Positions 1 through 9,606 are shown, numbered from the stretch's first letter. The stretch is DNA of 64,000 nucleotides from Bradyrhizobium niftali (GCF_004571025.1 NZ_SPQT01000003.1:248001-312000); one strand, 5' to 3'. Notes: generated by a model not told the origin, from the sequence alone. Numbers and translations are program-made.

Positions 1-863
<863 letters not shown>

Positions 864-970
864 TTACTGCCGTGGGCGTTTAACACGGAAGCCCCGCCTG
901 CGGAACGCGACATTGGCATGACGGGGCTCTACGAAAGTCGCATGTCCCCAATGGATTGGCCGCGTCTCGC

Positions 971-2101
971 TCAGGCCGCCGCGATGACGCCCTTGAGCTG
1001 GTCCCGGACCTGGCCCGCAATGGCGCGGTAGATCGCCGCATGGGGGCCGTCCGGCTCGCTGTCGACGACGGGATTGCCGGCGTCCGAAGTGGCGCGAATC
1101 GCCATGTGCAGGGGGATCTCGCCCAGGAACGGGACTCCGAGCTTCTCGGCCTCGTGACGCGCCCCGCCATGGCCGAAGATGTCGGATTTCGTGCCGCAAT
1201 GCGGGCACTGGAAGTAGCTCATGTTCTCGACGATGCCGAGCACGGGCACGTTGACCTTCCGGAACATCGCAAGCCCCCGCCGCGCGTCGATCAGCGACAG
1301 GTCCTGCGGGGTCGAGACGATCACGGCGCCCTTCAGCGGCACGTTCTGCGCCAGCGTCAGCTGGGCATCGCCGGTGCCGGGCGGCATGTCGACGACGAGC
1401 ACGTCGAGCTCGCCCCATGCGACGTCGCGCAGCATCTGCGTCACCGCCGACATCACCATCGGACCGCGCCAGATCATCGCGGTCTCTTCCTCCACCAGGA
1501 AGCCGATCGACATGATCGCGAGGCCGAAGCGCCGGAGCGGAATCATCTTGCGCTCGGCGTTGAGCTCCGGCTTGTCGTGCAGGCCCGTCAGCCGCGGCAC
1601 CGATGGGCCGTAGATGTCCGCATCCAGAAGCCCGACCTTGAGGCCGAGGTCGCGCAGGCCCAGCGCCAGATTGAGCGCGGTGGTCGACTTGCCGACGCCG
1701 CCCTTGCCGGAGGCGACCGCGATCACCGCAGCGACGCCCGGAATCTCGGATTGCCGCGCCATCGGCGATTGGCCGCCCTGCGGCGGCTTGTGGGCATGGA
1801 CCGGCTGCACGCCGGGCGTGCCGCGGCTTGGCGTGGGCGGCGGAGGTGGTGCAGAGCCCGGCTTGCGCTCGGCGGTCAGCGCCACCATCACGGTGGTGAC
1901 GCCGGGAATGGCGCGCACGGCGGCCTCGGCCTCGGCCCGGACAGACTCCCAGGCCCGCGCCTCCGCGGCGTCGACATTGATCGAGAAGAACACCTTGCCG
2001 TCAGAGGCGCTGATCGCGCTCAGCACATTGGCATTGGCGAGCGCGACCCCGCGCGGCGATTTGATCCGGGCGAGGCTGTCGAGAACCTGTTGCTGCGTCA
2101 C
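971..2101 (-). CDS. mrp: Mrp/ApbC/NBP35-family iron-sulfur cluster carrier ATPase
   Basis: Cytosolic P-loop ATPase thought to bind a [4Fe-4S] cluster between subunits and pass it to apo-proteins. An N-terminal MIP18/DUF59-like domain (about residues 1-80) is followed by a Pro/Gly-rich linker and the ATPase domain, with deviant Walker A GKGGVGKST, 'DADIYGPSVPRL' and the cluster-binding FQCPHC motif. I place the start at a GTG (2099-2101), giving MTQQQVLDSLARIKSP, the usual family start; the reading frame is open to an ATG at 2156-2158. A GGAG lies about 12 bases upstream of the GTG, so the start is only moderately certain. The gene stands alone. Confidence 0.92.
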   Translation of the reverse strand: MTQQQVLDSLARIKSPRGVALANANVLSAISASDGKVFFSINVDAAEARAWESVRAEAEAAVRAIPGVTTVMVALTAERKPGSAPPPPPTPSRGTPGVQPVHAHKPPQGGQSPMARQSEIPGVAAVIAVASGKGGVGKSTTALNLALGLRDLGLKVGLLDADIYGPSVPRLTGLHDKPELNAERKMIPLRRFGLAIMSIGFLVEEETAMIWRGPMVMSAVTQMLRDVAWGELDVLVVDMPPGTGDAQLTLAQNVPLKGAVIVSTPQDLSLIDARRGLAMFRKVNVPVLGIVENMSYFQCPHCGTKSDIFGHGGARHEAEKLGVPFLGEIPLHMAIRATSDAGNPVVDSEPDGPHAAIYRAIAGQVRDQLKGVIAAA

Positions 2102-2162
2102 GCTCAAAGCGCATCTCCATGAGTCCAAGATGTGCCCCATTAGAGCGGAAACGCCCAAAAGG

Positions 2163-2600
2163 CTACTGCCTGCCGATATCGTCAGCCATCTCGGCGGGCG
2201 CCGCCCCCTGCTCCATGGCCGCCTCGTAGTTCAGCTCGATCATCACCCCGTTGGGGTCGTGCACGAAGATCTGCCAGAGGTCGCCGCCGGGCACCTGGCG
2301 GGAGTCGAATTTCATCCCTTTGGACGTCAGTCGCTGCTTCATGCCCTCAAAACCGCGGCTGACGAAGGCGACGTGGTGAACAACGCCGGAATCCGGCTTT
2401 TGTGGCTCCGAGGTCGGAGAAATATCGACGAGGTGCACCACCGCCCTGCCCTCGCTGTACATCCAGGCCCCCGGGAAGGCGAAATTCGGCCGGGCGCCGT
2501 TTTCCAGGCCCAGCACGTCCTCGTAGAAGCGGACCGTCTCGGCCAGATTCCGGGTCCGGATGTTGAAATGATCGAGGACGCCAACGCTCACGCCGCCCAT
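2163..2600 (-). CDS. VOC (glyoxalase/bleomycin resistance/dioxygenase) family protein
   Basis: Small metal-dependent vicinal-oxygen-chelate fold protein of 145 residues with two beta-alpha-beta-beta-beta modules. Metal-ligand-like positions are visible in LDHFNIRT near the N-terminus, VVHHVAFVSRG in the middle and VMIELNYE near the end, and 'IFVHDPNGV' is the classic VOC segment. The start at 2598-2600 is chosen because AGGGAGCGAAAGC precedes it; a longer frame begins at 2648. The substrate cannot be told from sequence, since the family covers glyoxalases, epimerases and dioxygenases. It is transcribed away from the next gene. Confidence 0.85.
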   Translation of the reverse strand: MGGVSVGVLDHFNIRTRNLAETVRFYEDVLGLENGARPNFAFPGAWMYSEGRAVVHLVDISPTSEPQKPDSGVVHHVAFVSRGFEGMKQRLTSKGMKFDSRQVPGGDLWQIFVHDPNGVMIELNYEAAMEQGAAPAEMADDIGRQ

Positions 2601-2800
2601 GCTTTCGCTCCCTTTTTTTAAAGTCCTTAAGTCCCGCCATCCTAGCACAGGGGGCCGCCAAACGAAGCCGTTGCCCTCCCGGCCTAACGGTTTATGGTGC
2701 GCCTCCGATCCGCCCTCGCGGCGGAAGTTCCAGGGCGCCGATTTGGCGTCCCTCGCCCGGCAAGAACCGTAAAACCCAAACTACCGACAAGGTACCACAC

Positions 2801-3673
2801 ATGGCTAAAGTCGCTTTCCTCGGTCTCGGCGTCATGGGCTTCCCCATGGCCGGACACCTCGTGAAAAAAGGGGGCCACGAGGTCACCGTCTACAACCGCA
2901 CCGCGGCCAAGGCGAAGGAATGGGCAGACAAGTTCGGCGGCAAGACCGCGGCAACCCCGAAGGCCGCCGCCGAGGGCCAGGATTTCGTGATGTGCTGCGT
3001 CGGCAACGACAATGACCTGCGCGCGGTCACGATCGGCCCCGACGGTGCCTTCGCCGGCATGAAGAAGGGCGCGACCTTCGTCGACCACACCACCGCCTCC
3101 GCCGAAGTCGCGCGCGAGCTCGACGCGGCCGCCACCAAGGCCGGCTTCAAGTTCGTCGACGCGCCGGTCTCCGGCGGCCAGGCCGGCGCCGAGAACGGCG
3201 TGCTGACGGTCATGTGCGGCGGCGCCGAGGACGCCTATGCCGGCGCTGAGCCGGTGATCACAGGCGCCTATGCGCGGATGTGCAAACTGCTCGGGCCCGC
3301 CGGCTCCGGCCAGCTGACCAAGATGGTCAACCAGATCTGCATCGCCGGCCTCGTGCAGGGCCTCTCCGAGGGTATTCACTTCGCCAAGAAGAGTGGCCTC
3401 GACGTCGCCGCAGTGATCGAGACCATCTCCAAGGGGGCGGCGCAGTCGTGGCAGATGGAGAACCGCTACAAGACCATGAACGAGGGCAAGTACGATTTCG
3501 GCTTCGCGGTCGAATGGATGCGCAAGGACCTATCGATCTCGCTGGCCGAAGCCCGCCGCAACGGCGCCAATTTGCCGGTGACCGCGCTGGTCGACCAGTT
3601 CTACGCGGAAGTCGAGAAGATGGGCGGCAAACGCTGGGATACCTCCAGCCTGCTCGCGCGCCTCAACCGCTGA
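2801..3673 (+). CDS. 3-hydroxyisobutyrate dehydrogenase-like NAD(P)-dependent oxidoreductase
   Basis: Beta-hydroxyacid dehydrogenase of 290 residues. An N-terminal Rossmann domain starts with FLGLGVMGFPMAGHLVKKG. The substrate-binding motif DAPVSGGQAGAENG lies near residue 125, and the catalytic-lysine region GSGQLTKMVNQ near residue 170, before an all-helical C-terminal domain. It should oxidise 3-hydroxyisobutyrate or reduce a related semialdehyde (tartronate semialdehyde or 2-methyl-malonate semialdehyde type). Neighbours do not reveal a valine or glyoxylate pathway, so the substrate stays open. The nhaD-like gene follows after 22 bases and may be co-transcribed. Confidence 0.9.
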   Translation: MAKVAFLGLGVMGFPMAGHLVKKGGHEVTVYNRTAAKAKEWADKFGGKTAATPKAAAEGQDFVMCCVGNDNDLRAVTIGPDGAFAGMKKGATFVDHTTASAEVARELDAAATKAGFKFVDAPVSGGQAGAENGVLTVMCGGAEDAYAGAEPVITGAYARMCKLLGPAGSGQLTKMVNQICIAGLVQGLSEGIHFAKKSGLDVAAVIETISKGAAQSWQMENRYKTMNEGKYDFGFAVEWMRKDLSISLAEARRNGANLPVTALVDQFYAEVEKMGGKRWDTSSLLARLNR

Positions 3674-3695
3674 CACCTGACGATCTGAAACGACC

Positions 3696-4973
3696 TTGCT
3701 GATCGCGATCGCCGCCATCTTCGTCCTCGCCTATGCGGCGATCGCGCTCGAGCACCCGCTTCGCGTCAACAAAAGCGCCTCCGCGCTGCTCGGCGCGGGG
3801 CTGCTGTGGACCATCTACTCGGTTGCGACCGGCGACCACGCCCTGGTCGGCCGCCAGCTCGACGAGTCCGTCGGCTCCACCGCGCAGATCGTCTTCTTCC
3901 TGATCGGCGCCATGACCATCGTCGAGGTGATCGACGCCCATGACGGTTTCGAGGTCATCACCTCGCTGATCCGCACCACGAGCCAGGTGGCGCTGATCTG
4001 GCTGATCGGCTTCGTGACGTTCTTCCTGAGCGCGATCCTGGACAATCTGACGACCACCATCGTCATGATCTCGCTGATCCAGAAGCTGATCGCCCGTCGC
4101 GACGACCGCCTGCTGTTCGCCTCCCTCATCGTCATCGCCGCCAATGCGGGCGGCGCGTGGACCGTGATCGGCGACGTCACCACGACCATGCTGTGGATCG
4201 GCGGCCAGATCTCGCCGCTGAAGATCATGAGCGCGGTGTTCCTGCCCTCGCTCCTCAATCTGCTCGTGCCGCTCGTCTTCATCAGCTTCTCGCTCAAGGG
4301 CAAGACCATCGCGCCGCCGTCGAAGGACACCGGGCTGCTGGTCGTCGACCGGTTCGAGCGCAACCTGATGTTCTATCTCGGGCTCGGCACCCTGATCGCG
4401 GTGCCCGCGTTCAAGGCGGTTACGCATCTGGCGCCGTTCATGGGCATCCTGTTCGGGCTCGGCGTGCTCTGGCTGGTCGGCGAGATCGTGCACCGCCACA
4501 AGGACGAGCATGTGCGCCAGCCCCTCACGCTGGTGCACGCGCTGGCACGGATCGACATGAGCTCGATCGTGTTCTTCGTCGGTATCCTGCTCGCGGTCGC
4601 CTGCCTCGATCACGCCGGCCTGCTCTCGATGCTGGCCAAATGGCTCGATGCCACGCTCGGCCGACAGGACGTCATCGTCGTCGCGCTCGGCCTGCTCAGC
4701 GCCATCATCGACAACGTGCCGCTAGTCGCCGCGACCATGGGCATGTACGACCTCGCGCATTATCCGCCGGACAGCTTCATCTGGGAGTTCATCGCCTATT
4801 GCGCCGGCACCGGCGGCTCGATCCTGATCATCGGCTCGGCCGCGGGGGTTGCCGCGATGGGGCTCGAGCGCATCGAGTTCCTCTGGTACGCCCGCCGCAT
4901 CGCCGGCCCCGCGCTCGCCGGCTATCTGGCCGGTGCGGTGGTATACATCGCGCAGCACGCGGCGCTGCATTGA
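3696..4973 (+). CDS. nhaD: NhaD-type sodium:proton antiporter
   Basis: Inner-membrane Na+/H+ antiporter of the ion-transporter superfamily, 425 residues with about 12 hydrophobic segments. Recognisable NhaD stretches are 'DNLTTTIVMISLIQKL', 'NAGGAWTVIGDVTTTMLWIG' and the late 'IIDNVPLVAATMGMYDL' with its charged Asn-Asp positions in a membrane segment. The start is a TTG at 3696, giving MLIAIAAIFVLAYAAIALEH, with only a weak ribosome-binding site. It lies 22 bases after the dehydrogenase gene. A palindrome followed by a T-rich stretch downstream suggests the transcript ends at about 5045. Confidence 0.9.
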   Translation: MLIAIAAIFVLAYAAIALEHPLRVNKSASALLGAGLLWTIYSVATGDHALVGRQLDESVGSTAQIVFFLIGAMTIVEVIDAHDGFEVITSLIRTTSQVALIWLIGFVTFFLSAILDNLTTTIVMISLIQKLIARRDDRLLFASLIVIAANAGGAWTVIGDVTTTMLWIGGQISPLKIMSAVFLPSLLNLLVPLVFISFSLKGKTIAPPSKDTGLLVVDRFERNLMFYLGLGTLIAVPAFKAVTHLAPFMGILFGLGVLWLVGEIVHRHKDEHVRQPLTLVHALARIDMSSIVFFVGILLAVACLDHAGLLSMLAKWLDATLGRQDVIVVALGLLSAIIDNVPLVAATMGMYDLAHYPPDSFIWEFIAYCAGTGGSILIIGSAAGVAAMGLERIEFLWYARRIAGPALAGYLAGAVVYIAQHAALH

Positions 4974-5023
4974 GCCGTTCAGGCCGGATCCAGATTAACG
5001 TCCGGTTAACGTAATTCTTTAGC

Positions 5024-5045
5024 TCCTTAAGTCAGCTCTTAAGGA
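5024..5045 (+). terminator. Terminator-like hairpin after nhaD
   Basis: TCCTTAAG (5024-5031) and CTTAAGGA (5038-5045) form a perfect 8-bp stem with a 6-base loop, followed directly by TTTCTT. The stem is AT-rich, so the terminator would be weak, and the site could alternatively be an operator for the kinase gene just downstream. Confidence 0.45.
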
Positions 5046-5110
5046 TTTCTTGCCAGAGATAGACAATGCAGAAGGCCCGCGTCCGGCGTGGGCAGGAATC
5101 GTGTTGCTTG

Positions 5111-6706
5111 ATGAGTAACCCCGCTGAAAAGCCTGAGGTTGTGCAGCTTCCGGCCGAGCCGGTAAGCGCTCCATCGGCGAGCAGCCGAAGGGCTGCGGCG
5201 CAGCGGGTGCGCGAGGCGCGCGATAAGTTAACGTCGACCAGCGGAACCCGGCCGGCCTTCGACGCCGAGATGCTGCGCCAATATGCCCAGACGCGGCTGT
5301 CGGCCTCCTATGTCGTGATGCTGCTGGTGGTTGCGACCGGCGTGCTGTTCGGACTGTGGATGCAGCCGATCCCTGCCGCGGCGTGGACCGCCGGCATGCT
5401 CTGCATCCACGGCGCGATGATCCGCAGCTGCCGGCGCTTCCTGACCGAGCCCGCCTCGCCCGCCGCGACGCGCGCCTGGCGGACGCGCTTCGTCGTGCTC
5501 GACCTGCTCTATGGCCTGTGCTGGATGGCGATCCTGATCCATCCCGTGCTCGACATGGTCACGGAAACACTGATGATGTTCCTGATGCTGCTGGTGATCG
5601 CAGTATCGAGCATGCTCGCCGCCAATCTGCCGATCGCCGCACTTGCCGCCACCGCACCGGTCGCAGTCGCCATGGCGCTGAGCTTTGCGGTGACCGGCTC
5701 GCTGGACAATTACATCCTGGCCGCGCTCGCGCTCGGCGCCGAAGGCTATTTCGTGCTGCTGGCGCATCGGCTGCATTCCTCGACCTTCGCCACGCTCGAG
5801 GCGCGCGCCGAGAAGGACGCGCTGATCGGCGAGCTCGAACAGGCCAAGGCGATCTCGGACGAAGCGCGCCACCGCGCCGAATCCGCCAATGTCGCCAAGT
5901 CGCGCTTCCTCGCGCAGATGAGCCACGAGCTGCGCACGCCGCTGAACGCCATCCTCGGCTTCTCCGAGGTGATGAAGAGCGAGATTTTTGGCGCGCATGC
6001 GGTGCCGGTCTACAAGGAGTACTCGGCCGACATCCACAATTCCGGCGTGCACCTGCTCAACCTCATCAACGAGATTCTCGATCTGTCGCGGATCGAGGCG
6101 GGCCGCTACGAGCTGAACGAGGAAGCCGTGTCGCTGATCGGCATCGTCGCCGACTGTCACCATTTGATGAAGCTGCGCGCATCGAGCCGCGGCATCACCA
6201 TCCACGAGGTGTTCGAGCAGGCCATGCCGCGGCTCTGGGCCGACGAGCGCGCGATCCGCCAGGTCGTGCTCAACCTGCTTTCCAACTCGATCAAGTTCAC
6301 GCCGCAAGGCGGCGAGATCTGGCTGAAGGCCGGCTGGACCGCTTCGGGCGGACAATATCTCTCGGTGAAGGATACCGGCTCCGGCATCCCCGAGGACGAG
6401 ATTCCGGTCGTGCTCGCTTCCTTCGGCCAGGGCTCCAACTCGATCAAATCGGCCGAACAGGGCGCGGGCCTTGGCCTGCCCATCGCCAAGAACCTGATCG
6501 ACCTGCATGGCGGCACGTTCACGCTGAAATCGAAGCTGCGCATTGGCACCGAGGTGATCGTCACCTTCCCGCCGGAGCGCGTGATGAGCGCGCTGGCGCC
6601 GCTGTCGGATGATTCTCCACCGCTCCAGCCGGAGGGCTCCCTCGTGCCTGACGAGAAGCGCCGGCCGCGCCACAAGCCAATCATGAGCGCAGGCACGGGC
6701 TCTTAA
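5111..6706 (+). CDS. Membrane-bound sensor histidine kinase
   Basis: Two-component sensor of about 531 residues. A hydrophilic N-terminal 60 residues is followed by about six membrane segments (roughly residues 65-215) and a short coiled linker. The dimerisation domain has MSHELRTPLNAILGFSEVM with the phospho-accepting His, and the ATP-binding domain shows the N box VLNLLSNSIKFTPQGG, G1 DTGSGIPEDE and G2 GAGLGLPIAKN. This domain pairing resembles the PleC/DivJ/PdhS group of alphaproteobacteria, but no sensing domain beyond the membrane part is seen. The frame opens at 5066; I prefer ATG 5111 (MSNPAEKPEVV), though neither start has a strong ribosome-binding site. No response regulator gene is adjacent. 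Confidence 0.88.
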   Translation: MSNPAEKPEVVQLPAEPVSAPSASSRRAAAQRVREARDKLTSTSGTRPAFDAEMLRQYAQTRLSASYVVMLLVVATGVLFGLWMQPIPAAAWTAGMLCIHGAMIRSCRRFLTEPASPAATRAWRTRFVVLDLLYGLCWMAILIHPVLDMVTETLMMFLMLLVIAVSSMLAANLPIAALAATAPVAVAMALSFAVTGSLDNYILAALALGAEGYFVLLAHRLHSSTFATLEARAEKDALIGELEQAKAISDEARHRAESANVAKSRFLAQMSHELRTPLNAILGFSEVMKSEIFGAHAVPVYKEYSADIHNSGVHLLNLINEILDLSRIEAGRYELNEEAVSLIGIVADCHHLMKLRASSRGITIHEVFEQAMPRLWADERAIRQVVLNLLSNSIKFTPQGGEIWLKAGWTASGGQYLSVKDTGSGIPEDEIPVVLASFGQGSNSIKSAEQGAGLGLPIAKNLIDLHGGTFTLKSKLRIGTEVIVTFPPERVMSALAPLSDDSPPLQPEGSLVPDEKRRPRHKPIMSAGTGS

Positions 6707-6750
6707 CGATATGCTTGCAGAAATGCCCGACGATCCCTCACTATACCCGA

Positions 6751-6954
6751 ATGAGCAAAGAAACGCCGTGCGTCGCCGTCTGCATGATCGATCCCAAGAC
6801 CAAGCTGTGCTTCGGCTGCGGCCGCACCTTGCCGGAGATCGCGCGCTGGCACGCCATGGAAAGCGCGGAACGGCTCTCGGTCATGGCGCTGCTGCCGGCG
6901 CGCATGGCGGAGGCCGGACTTGCGCCGATCGCGGGATCGCAGAAACGCGCCTGA
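6751..6954 (+). CDS. DUF1289 family small cysteine-rich protein
   Basis: Protein of 67 residues starting MSKETPCVAVCMIDP. It carries the DUF1289 signature C-x3-C ... LCFGCGRTLPEIARW, a compact four-cysteine motif that probably binds metal. Family members are widespread in proteobacteria and their function is not established. The start at 6751 is chosen because the upstream part of the open frame does not look coding. The aspartic protease gene begins 28 bases later on the same strand, so the two may be co-transcribed. Confidence 0.85.
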   Translation: MSKETPCVAVCMIDPKTKLCFGCGRTLPEIARWHAMESAERLSVMALLPARMAEAGLAPIAGSQKRA

Positions 6955-6982
6955 CCGGCCCGCGCGCATATGGAGGTGCGCG

Positions 6983-7537
6983 ATGATCCGCTTCCTGCTC
7001 GTTCTCGTCATGCTCGCCGGCACCGCAGGTGCCGTCGTCGCCTATGGCGATCCCGATCAGATCGCGCGCGCGAGCCACAAGGTTTCGCACATCTTCCGCG
7101 CCCAGACCGCCGCGCCGGCCCCCGCCGTGCAGATCCACCGCGGCCAGGGCGGTGAATTCGCGCTGCGCGCGAAGATCAACGGCGTCGCCGCACCGATGGT
7201 GATCGACACCGGTGCGACCTCCGTGGTGCTGACCTGGGAAACCGCGAAAGCCATCGGGCTGCCGCTCGAGATGCTCGAATACGACGTCGACCTGGAGACT
7301 GCGGGCGGCCACACCAAGGCGGCCCGGCTGACGCTCGACCGCCTTGCCGTCGGCCACCTCGTCGAGAAATCGGTGCCGGCCCTCGTCGTGCAGCGCGGAC
7401 AGATGAAGACCAATCTGCTCGGCATGAGCTTCCTCGACCGCCTGGAGAGCTGGGGCGTGCGCGCCGACAAGCTGATGCTCACCGGCTATCCGGAGCTCCA
7501 GAGCAGCCCCCGCCGCGCGCGGATGGCGGTCGACTAG
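6983..7537 (+). CDS. TIGR02281-like clan AA aspartic protease
   Basis: Single-domain retropepsin-like aspartic protease of 184 residues, anchored by an N-terminal hydrophobic segment (MIRFLLVLVMLAGTAGAVV) and probably facing the periplasm. The active-site motif is VIDTGATSVVLTW near residue 70, and a second family segment is LLGMSFLDRL near residue 150. Such proteases act as dimers, each chain giving one Asp. The start at 6983 has GGAGGTGCGCG just upstream; a longer frame from 6920 overlaps the DUF1289 gene and is not favoured. Substrate unknown. Confidence 0.87.
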   Translation: MIRFLLVLVMLAGTAGAVVAYGDPDQIARASHKVSHIFRAQTAAPAPAVQIHRGQGGEFALRAKINGVAAPMVIDTGATSVVLTWETAKAIGLPLEMLEYDVDLETAGGHTKAARLTLDRLAVGHLVEKSVPALVVQRGQMKTNLLGMSFLDRLESWGVRADKLMLTGYPELQSSPRRARMAVD

Positions 7538-7655
7538 ACCGCCGCGAGCCGCCGCCCGCCTCTGCCGACAGGCTCGGTTGCGCGGGCTGCGCCCCATCCA
7601 GACCACGACTTCAGTCGGTGCGCCGCGAAATCGCCCCCGTGTGGCATTTGCGTTG

Positions 7656-7683
7656 TTTACAAACCGCCTAGTCGGTTTATAAC
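7656..7683 (+). promoter_or_regulatory. Promoter with TetR-like operator upstream of porin gene
   Basis: TTTACA (7656-7661) and TATAAC (7678-7683) are spaced 16 bases apart like a sigma-70 promoter. The spacer is occupied by AAACCGCCTAGTCGGTTT (7661-7678), a palindrome with one mismatched pair that resembles operators of TetR-family repressors. No TetR gene is next to it. The promoter would drive the beta-barrel protein gene starting 70 bases downstream. Confidence 0.45.
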
Positions 7684-7752
7684 ATATTCCCGGATCAGGG
7701 TTGGAGAGGCGCTGCTCCCGAAGGGACGCGGCCAAGTGGGAGACTGTAAATT

Positions 7753-8421
7753 ATGACTGCAAGAGCCGCCTTACGCCGCACGATGCGCGCCCTGCCCTTT
7801 GCCGCAGCGTTCGCCGCAGGCAGCGCCTGCGCTGCCGACCTGTCGCCGCGCTATGCAGCGCCCGCCTCCGCCTATACGGCACCGCAGCCGGTGTATTCGT
7901 GGACGGGCCTTTATGCGGGCTTCAACGCCGGCTATGCTGAGAGCGGCGACGATGCCTTCAACAATCTCGTCGGCGCGAGTGGCGGCAAGGTCAAGGGCGC
8001 CGTCGGCGGCGTGCAGATCGGCTACAACTATCAGCTCTCCCCGATGTTCGTGGTCGGCATCGAGAACGACTTCGAAGGTGGAGACATCAAGAACCACGAC
8101 GCGCTCAACAGCGCCGCGGTCAGCCTGCCCTGGTACATGACCGGCCGCGCCCGCGCTGGTATCGCGACGATGGATTCACGCCTGCTGTTCTTCGGAACCG
8201 CCGGTCTTGCCGCCGGCGAATTGAAGGACGGGCCGATCAACAAGATGAAGATGGGCTGGACGGCAGGCGGCGGGGTCGAATGGGCGTTCCTGCCGAAATG
8301 GTCGGCCAAGGCCGAATATCTCTACACCGAGTTCAAGCACGACGACCTGCCGGAGTGGAACGCCGCGAAATTCCACTCCTTCCGCGTCGGCGTGAATTAT
8401 CACTTCGACCTGATCCGCTGA
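7753..8421 (+). CDS. Outer-membrane beta-barrel protein, Omp25/Omp31-like
   Basis: Small porin-like protein of 222 residues. A signal peptide ends at about residue 28 (SACAADLSPRY), followed by a Pro/Ala/Tyr-rich linker and 'YSWTGLYAGFNAGYAESGDD', the hallmark start of the rhizobial eight-stranded outer-membrane barrel. Later strands alternate hydrophobic and polar residues (AEYLYTEFKH), and the chain ends in FRVGVNYHFDLIR, close to the usual terminal aromatic signature. Proteins of this type are abundant structural outer-membrane components. The upstream promoter carries a possible operator, so expression may be conditional. Confidence 0.88.
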   Translation: MTARAALRRTMRALPFAAAFAAGSACAADLSPRYAAPASAYTAPQPVYSWTGLYAGFNAGYAESGDDAFNNLVGASGGKVKGAVGGVQIGYNYQLSPMFVVGIENDFEGGDIKNHDALNSAAVSLPWYMTGRARAGIATMDSRLLFFGTAGLAAGELKDGPINKMKMGWTAGGGVEWAFLPKWSAKAEYLYTEFKHDDLPEWNAAKFHSFRVGVNYHFDLIR

Positions 8422-8436
8422 GACCGATCGATCGAC

Positions 8437-8466
8437 GAAGAGCCGGATGTTGCGATCCGGCTCTTC
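8437..8466. terminator. Hairpin between convergent porin gene and dusA
   Basis: GAAGAGCCGGAT (8437-8448) pairs perfectly with ATCCGGCTCTTC (8455-8466) around a 6-base loop. It lies 16 bases after one stop codon and 12 bases from the other, between two converging genes, as expected for a shared bidirectional terminator. No T-run follows. Confidence 0.7.
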
Positions 8467-8478
8467 ACCTGGCGGCAG

Positions 8479-9474
8479 TTAGGCGGCCGCCTCAACCGGC
8501 GCACGCACACCGACGCGCGCGATCGCATCGCGCAGCACGTCGAGACCGGCGCCCGGCTTTACCCCCTGCTCGGCAAGATGGCGGCGGAAGGCGCGCGCGC
8601 CGGGCACGGCGTGGAATGCGCCGACGAAATGCCGTGTGATGGCGTGCAGGCGCGTGCCGCGCGCGAGCTGCGCCTCGATATAAGGCATCATCGCTTCGAG
8701 CGCGTCCTGCATCGTCGCATGCGGCGCCGCTTCGCCGAAGATATCGGAATCGACGGAGAGCAGCCGCCAGGGATCCTGATAGGCGGCGCGGCCGAGCATC
8801 ACGCCATCGACGTGTTCGAGATGTGCTGCCGCCTCGTCGATGCCTGGGATGCCGCCATTGATGATGACGGGCACATCAGGCATCGCACGCTTGAGCCGAT
8901 AGACGCGCTCGTAGTCGAGCGGCGGGATGTCGCGGTTCTCCTTCGGTGACAGGCCGTTGAGCCAGGCTTTCCGGGCATGCACGATCAGCGCATCGCACCC
9001 CGCCGCGACCACCGCGCGCGCAAGCGTATCGAGCGCCACTTCAGGGTCCTGGTCGTCGATCCCGATGCGGCATTTCACCGTGACGGGAACACCGACCGCC
9101 CGCTTCATCGCGTCGACACACCTCGCCACCAGCTCCGGCTCCGCCATAAGACAGGCGCCAAAGCGGCCATCCTTCACGCGATCGGACGGGCAACCAACAT
9201 TGAGATTGATCTCGTCATAGCCGAACGCCTCGCCGATCCGCGCCGCCTGCGCGAGCTCGCGCGGATCCGAGCCGCCAAGCTGAAGCGCCACCGGGTGCTC
9301 CGACGCATCGAACCCGAGCAGCCGCTCCCGGTCGCCATGGATGACGGCGCCAGTGGTCAGCATCTCCGTATAGAGCAGCGCCCGCCGCGTAAGATGACGG
9401 TGGAACACCCGGCAATGCCGGTCGGTCCAGTCCATCATCGGCGCCACAGAAAAGCGATAGTATTGCGATTTCAA
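8479..9474 (-). CDS. dusA: tRNA-dihydrouridine(20/20a) synthase DusA
   Basis: FMN-dependent enzyme reducing uridines in the tRNA D-loop. The 331-residue TIM-barrel protein begins YRFSVAPMMDWTDRHCR. It contains LNLNVGCPSDRVKDGRFGAC with the catalytic Cys, VKCRIGIDDQD, and 'HARKAWLNGLSPKENR', which is diagnostic of the DusA branch. The start is a TTG (9472-9474) with an in-frame TAA only four codons upstream. The 5' end therefore looks recently replaced, as expected if a mobile element integrated at the start of the gene. An integrase remnant lies just beyond. Confidence 0.95.
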   Translation of the reverse strand: MKSQYYRFSVAPMMDWTDRHCRVFHRHLTRRALLYTEMLTTGAVIHGDRERLLGFDASEHPVALQLGGSDPRELAQAARIGEAFGYDEINLNVGCPSDRVKDGRFGACLMAEPELVARCVDAMKRAVGVPVTVKCRIGIDDQDPEVALDTLARAVVAAGCDALIVHARKAWLNGLSPKENRDIPPLDYERVYRLKRAMPDVPVIINGGIPGIDEAAAHLEHVDGVMLGRAAYQDPWRLLSVDSDIFGEAAPHATMQDALEAMMPYIEAQLARGTRLHAITRHFVGAFHAVPGARAFRRHLAEQGVKPGAGLDVLRDAIARVGVRAPVEAAA

Positions 9475-9511
9475 TGATTTACCTTATGCTTCAACAGGAT
9501 GAAACATGAAC

Positions 9512-9604
9512 GTGTGCACTCCAAACTAGACGAAATTGCACACGTTTGTACGCGTTTTGACCTCTCAGTGCACACATAGTGCACACGAAAGTCGGAGTGC
9601 ACAC
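9512..9604. repeat. Cluster of five TGCACAC-type repeats upstream of integrase remnant
   Basis: Full GTGCACAC copies are at 9568-9575, 9579-9586 and 9597-9604. An inverted copy (GTGTGCAC) is at 9512-9519, and a TGCACACG is at 9537-9544. All lie in 93 bases between the dusA start and the integrase fragment. The spacing and the position beside an integrase resemble arm-type integrase binding sites of a phage attachment region; they could instead be operators for the integrase promoter. Confidence 0.6.
9556..9587 (+). repeat. Att-like 32-nt repeat, copy 1
   Basis: The 32-nt segment from TTTGACCTCTC through the paired GTGCACAC sites matches 31142-31173 with two mismatches and 41715-41746 with about seven. 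The three copies divide the window at the edges of accessory blocks, which suggests attachment-site remnants. Confidence 0.6.
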
Positions 9605-9606
9605 GC

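Noticed and set aside
956..2122. Long plus-strand open frame opposite mrp
   Set aside because: Translation is His/Arg/Asp-rich without domains; it is the complementary shadow of a GC-rich gene with clear Walker A and CPHC motifs on the other strand.
3663..4613. Minus-strand frame opposite nhaD
   Set aside because: Asp/His/Gln-rich antisense of a membrane protein; no ribosome-binding site.
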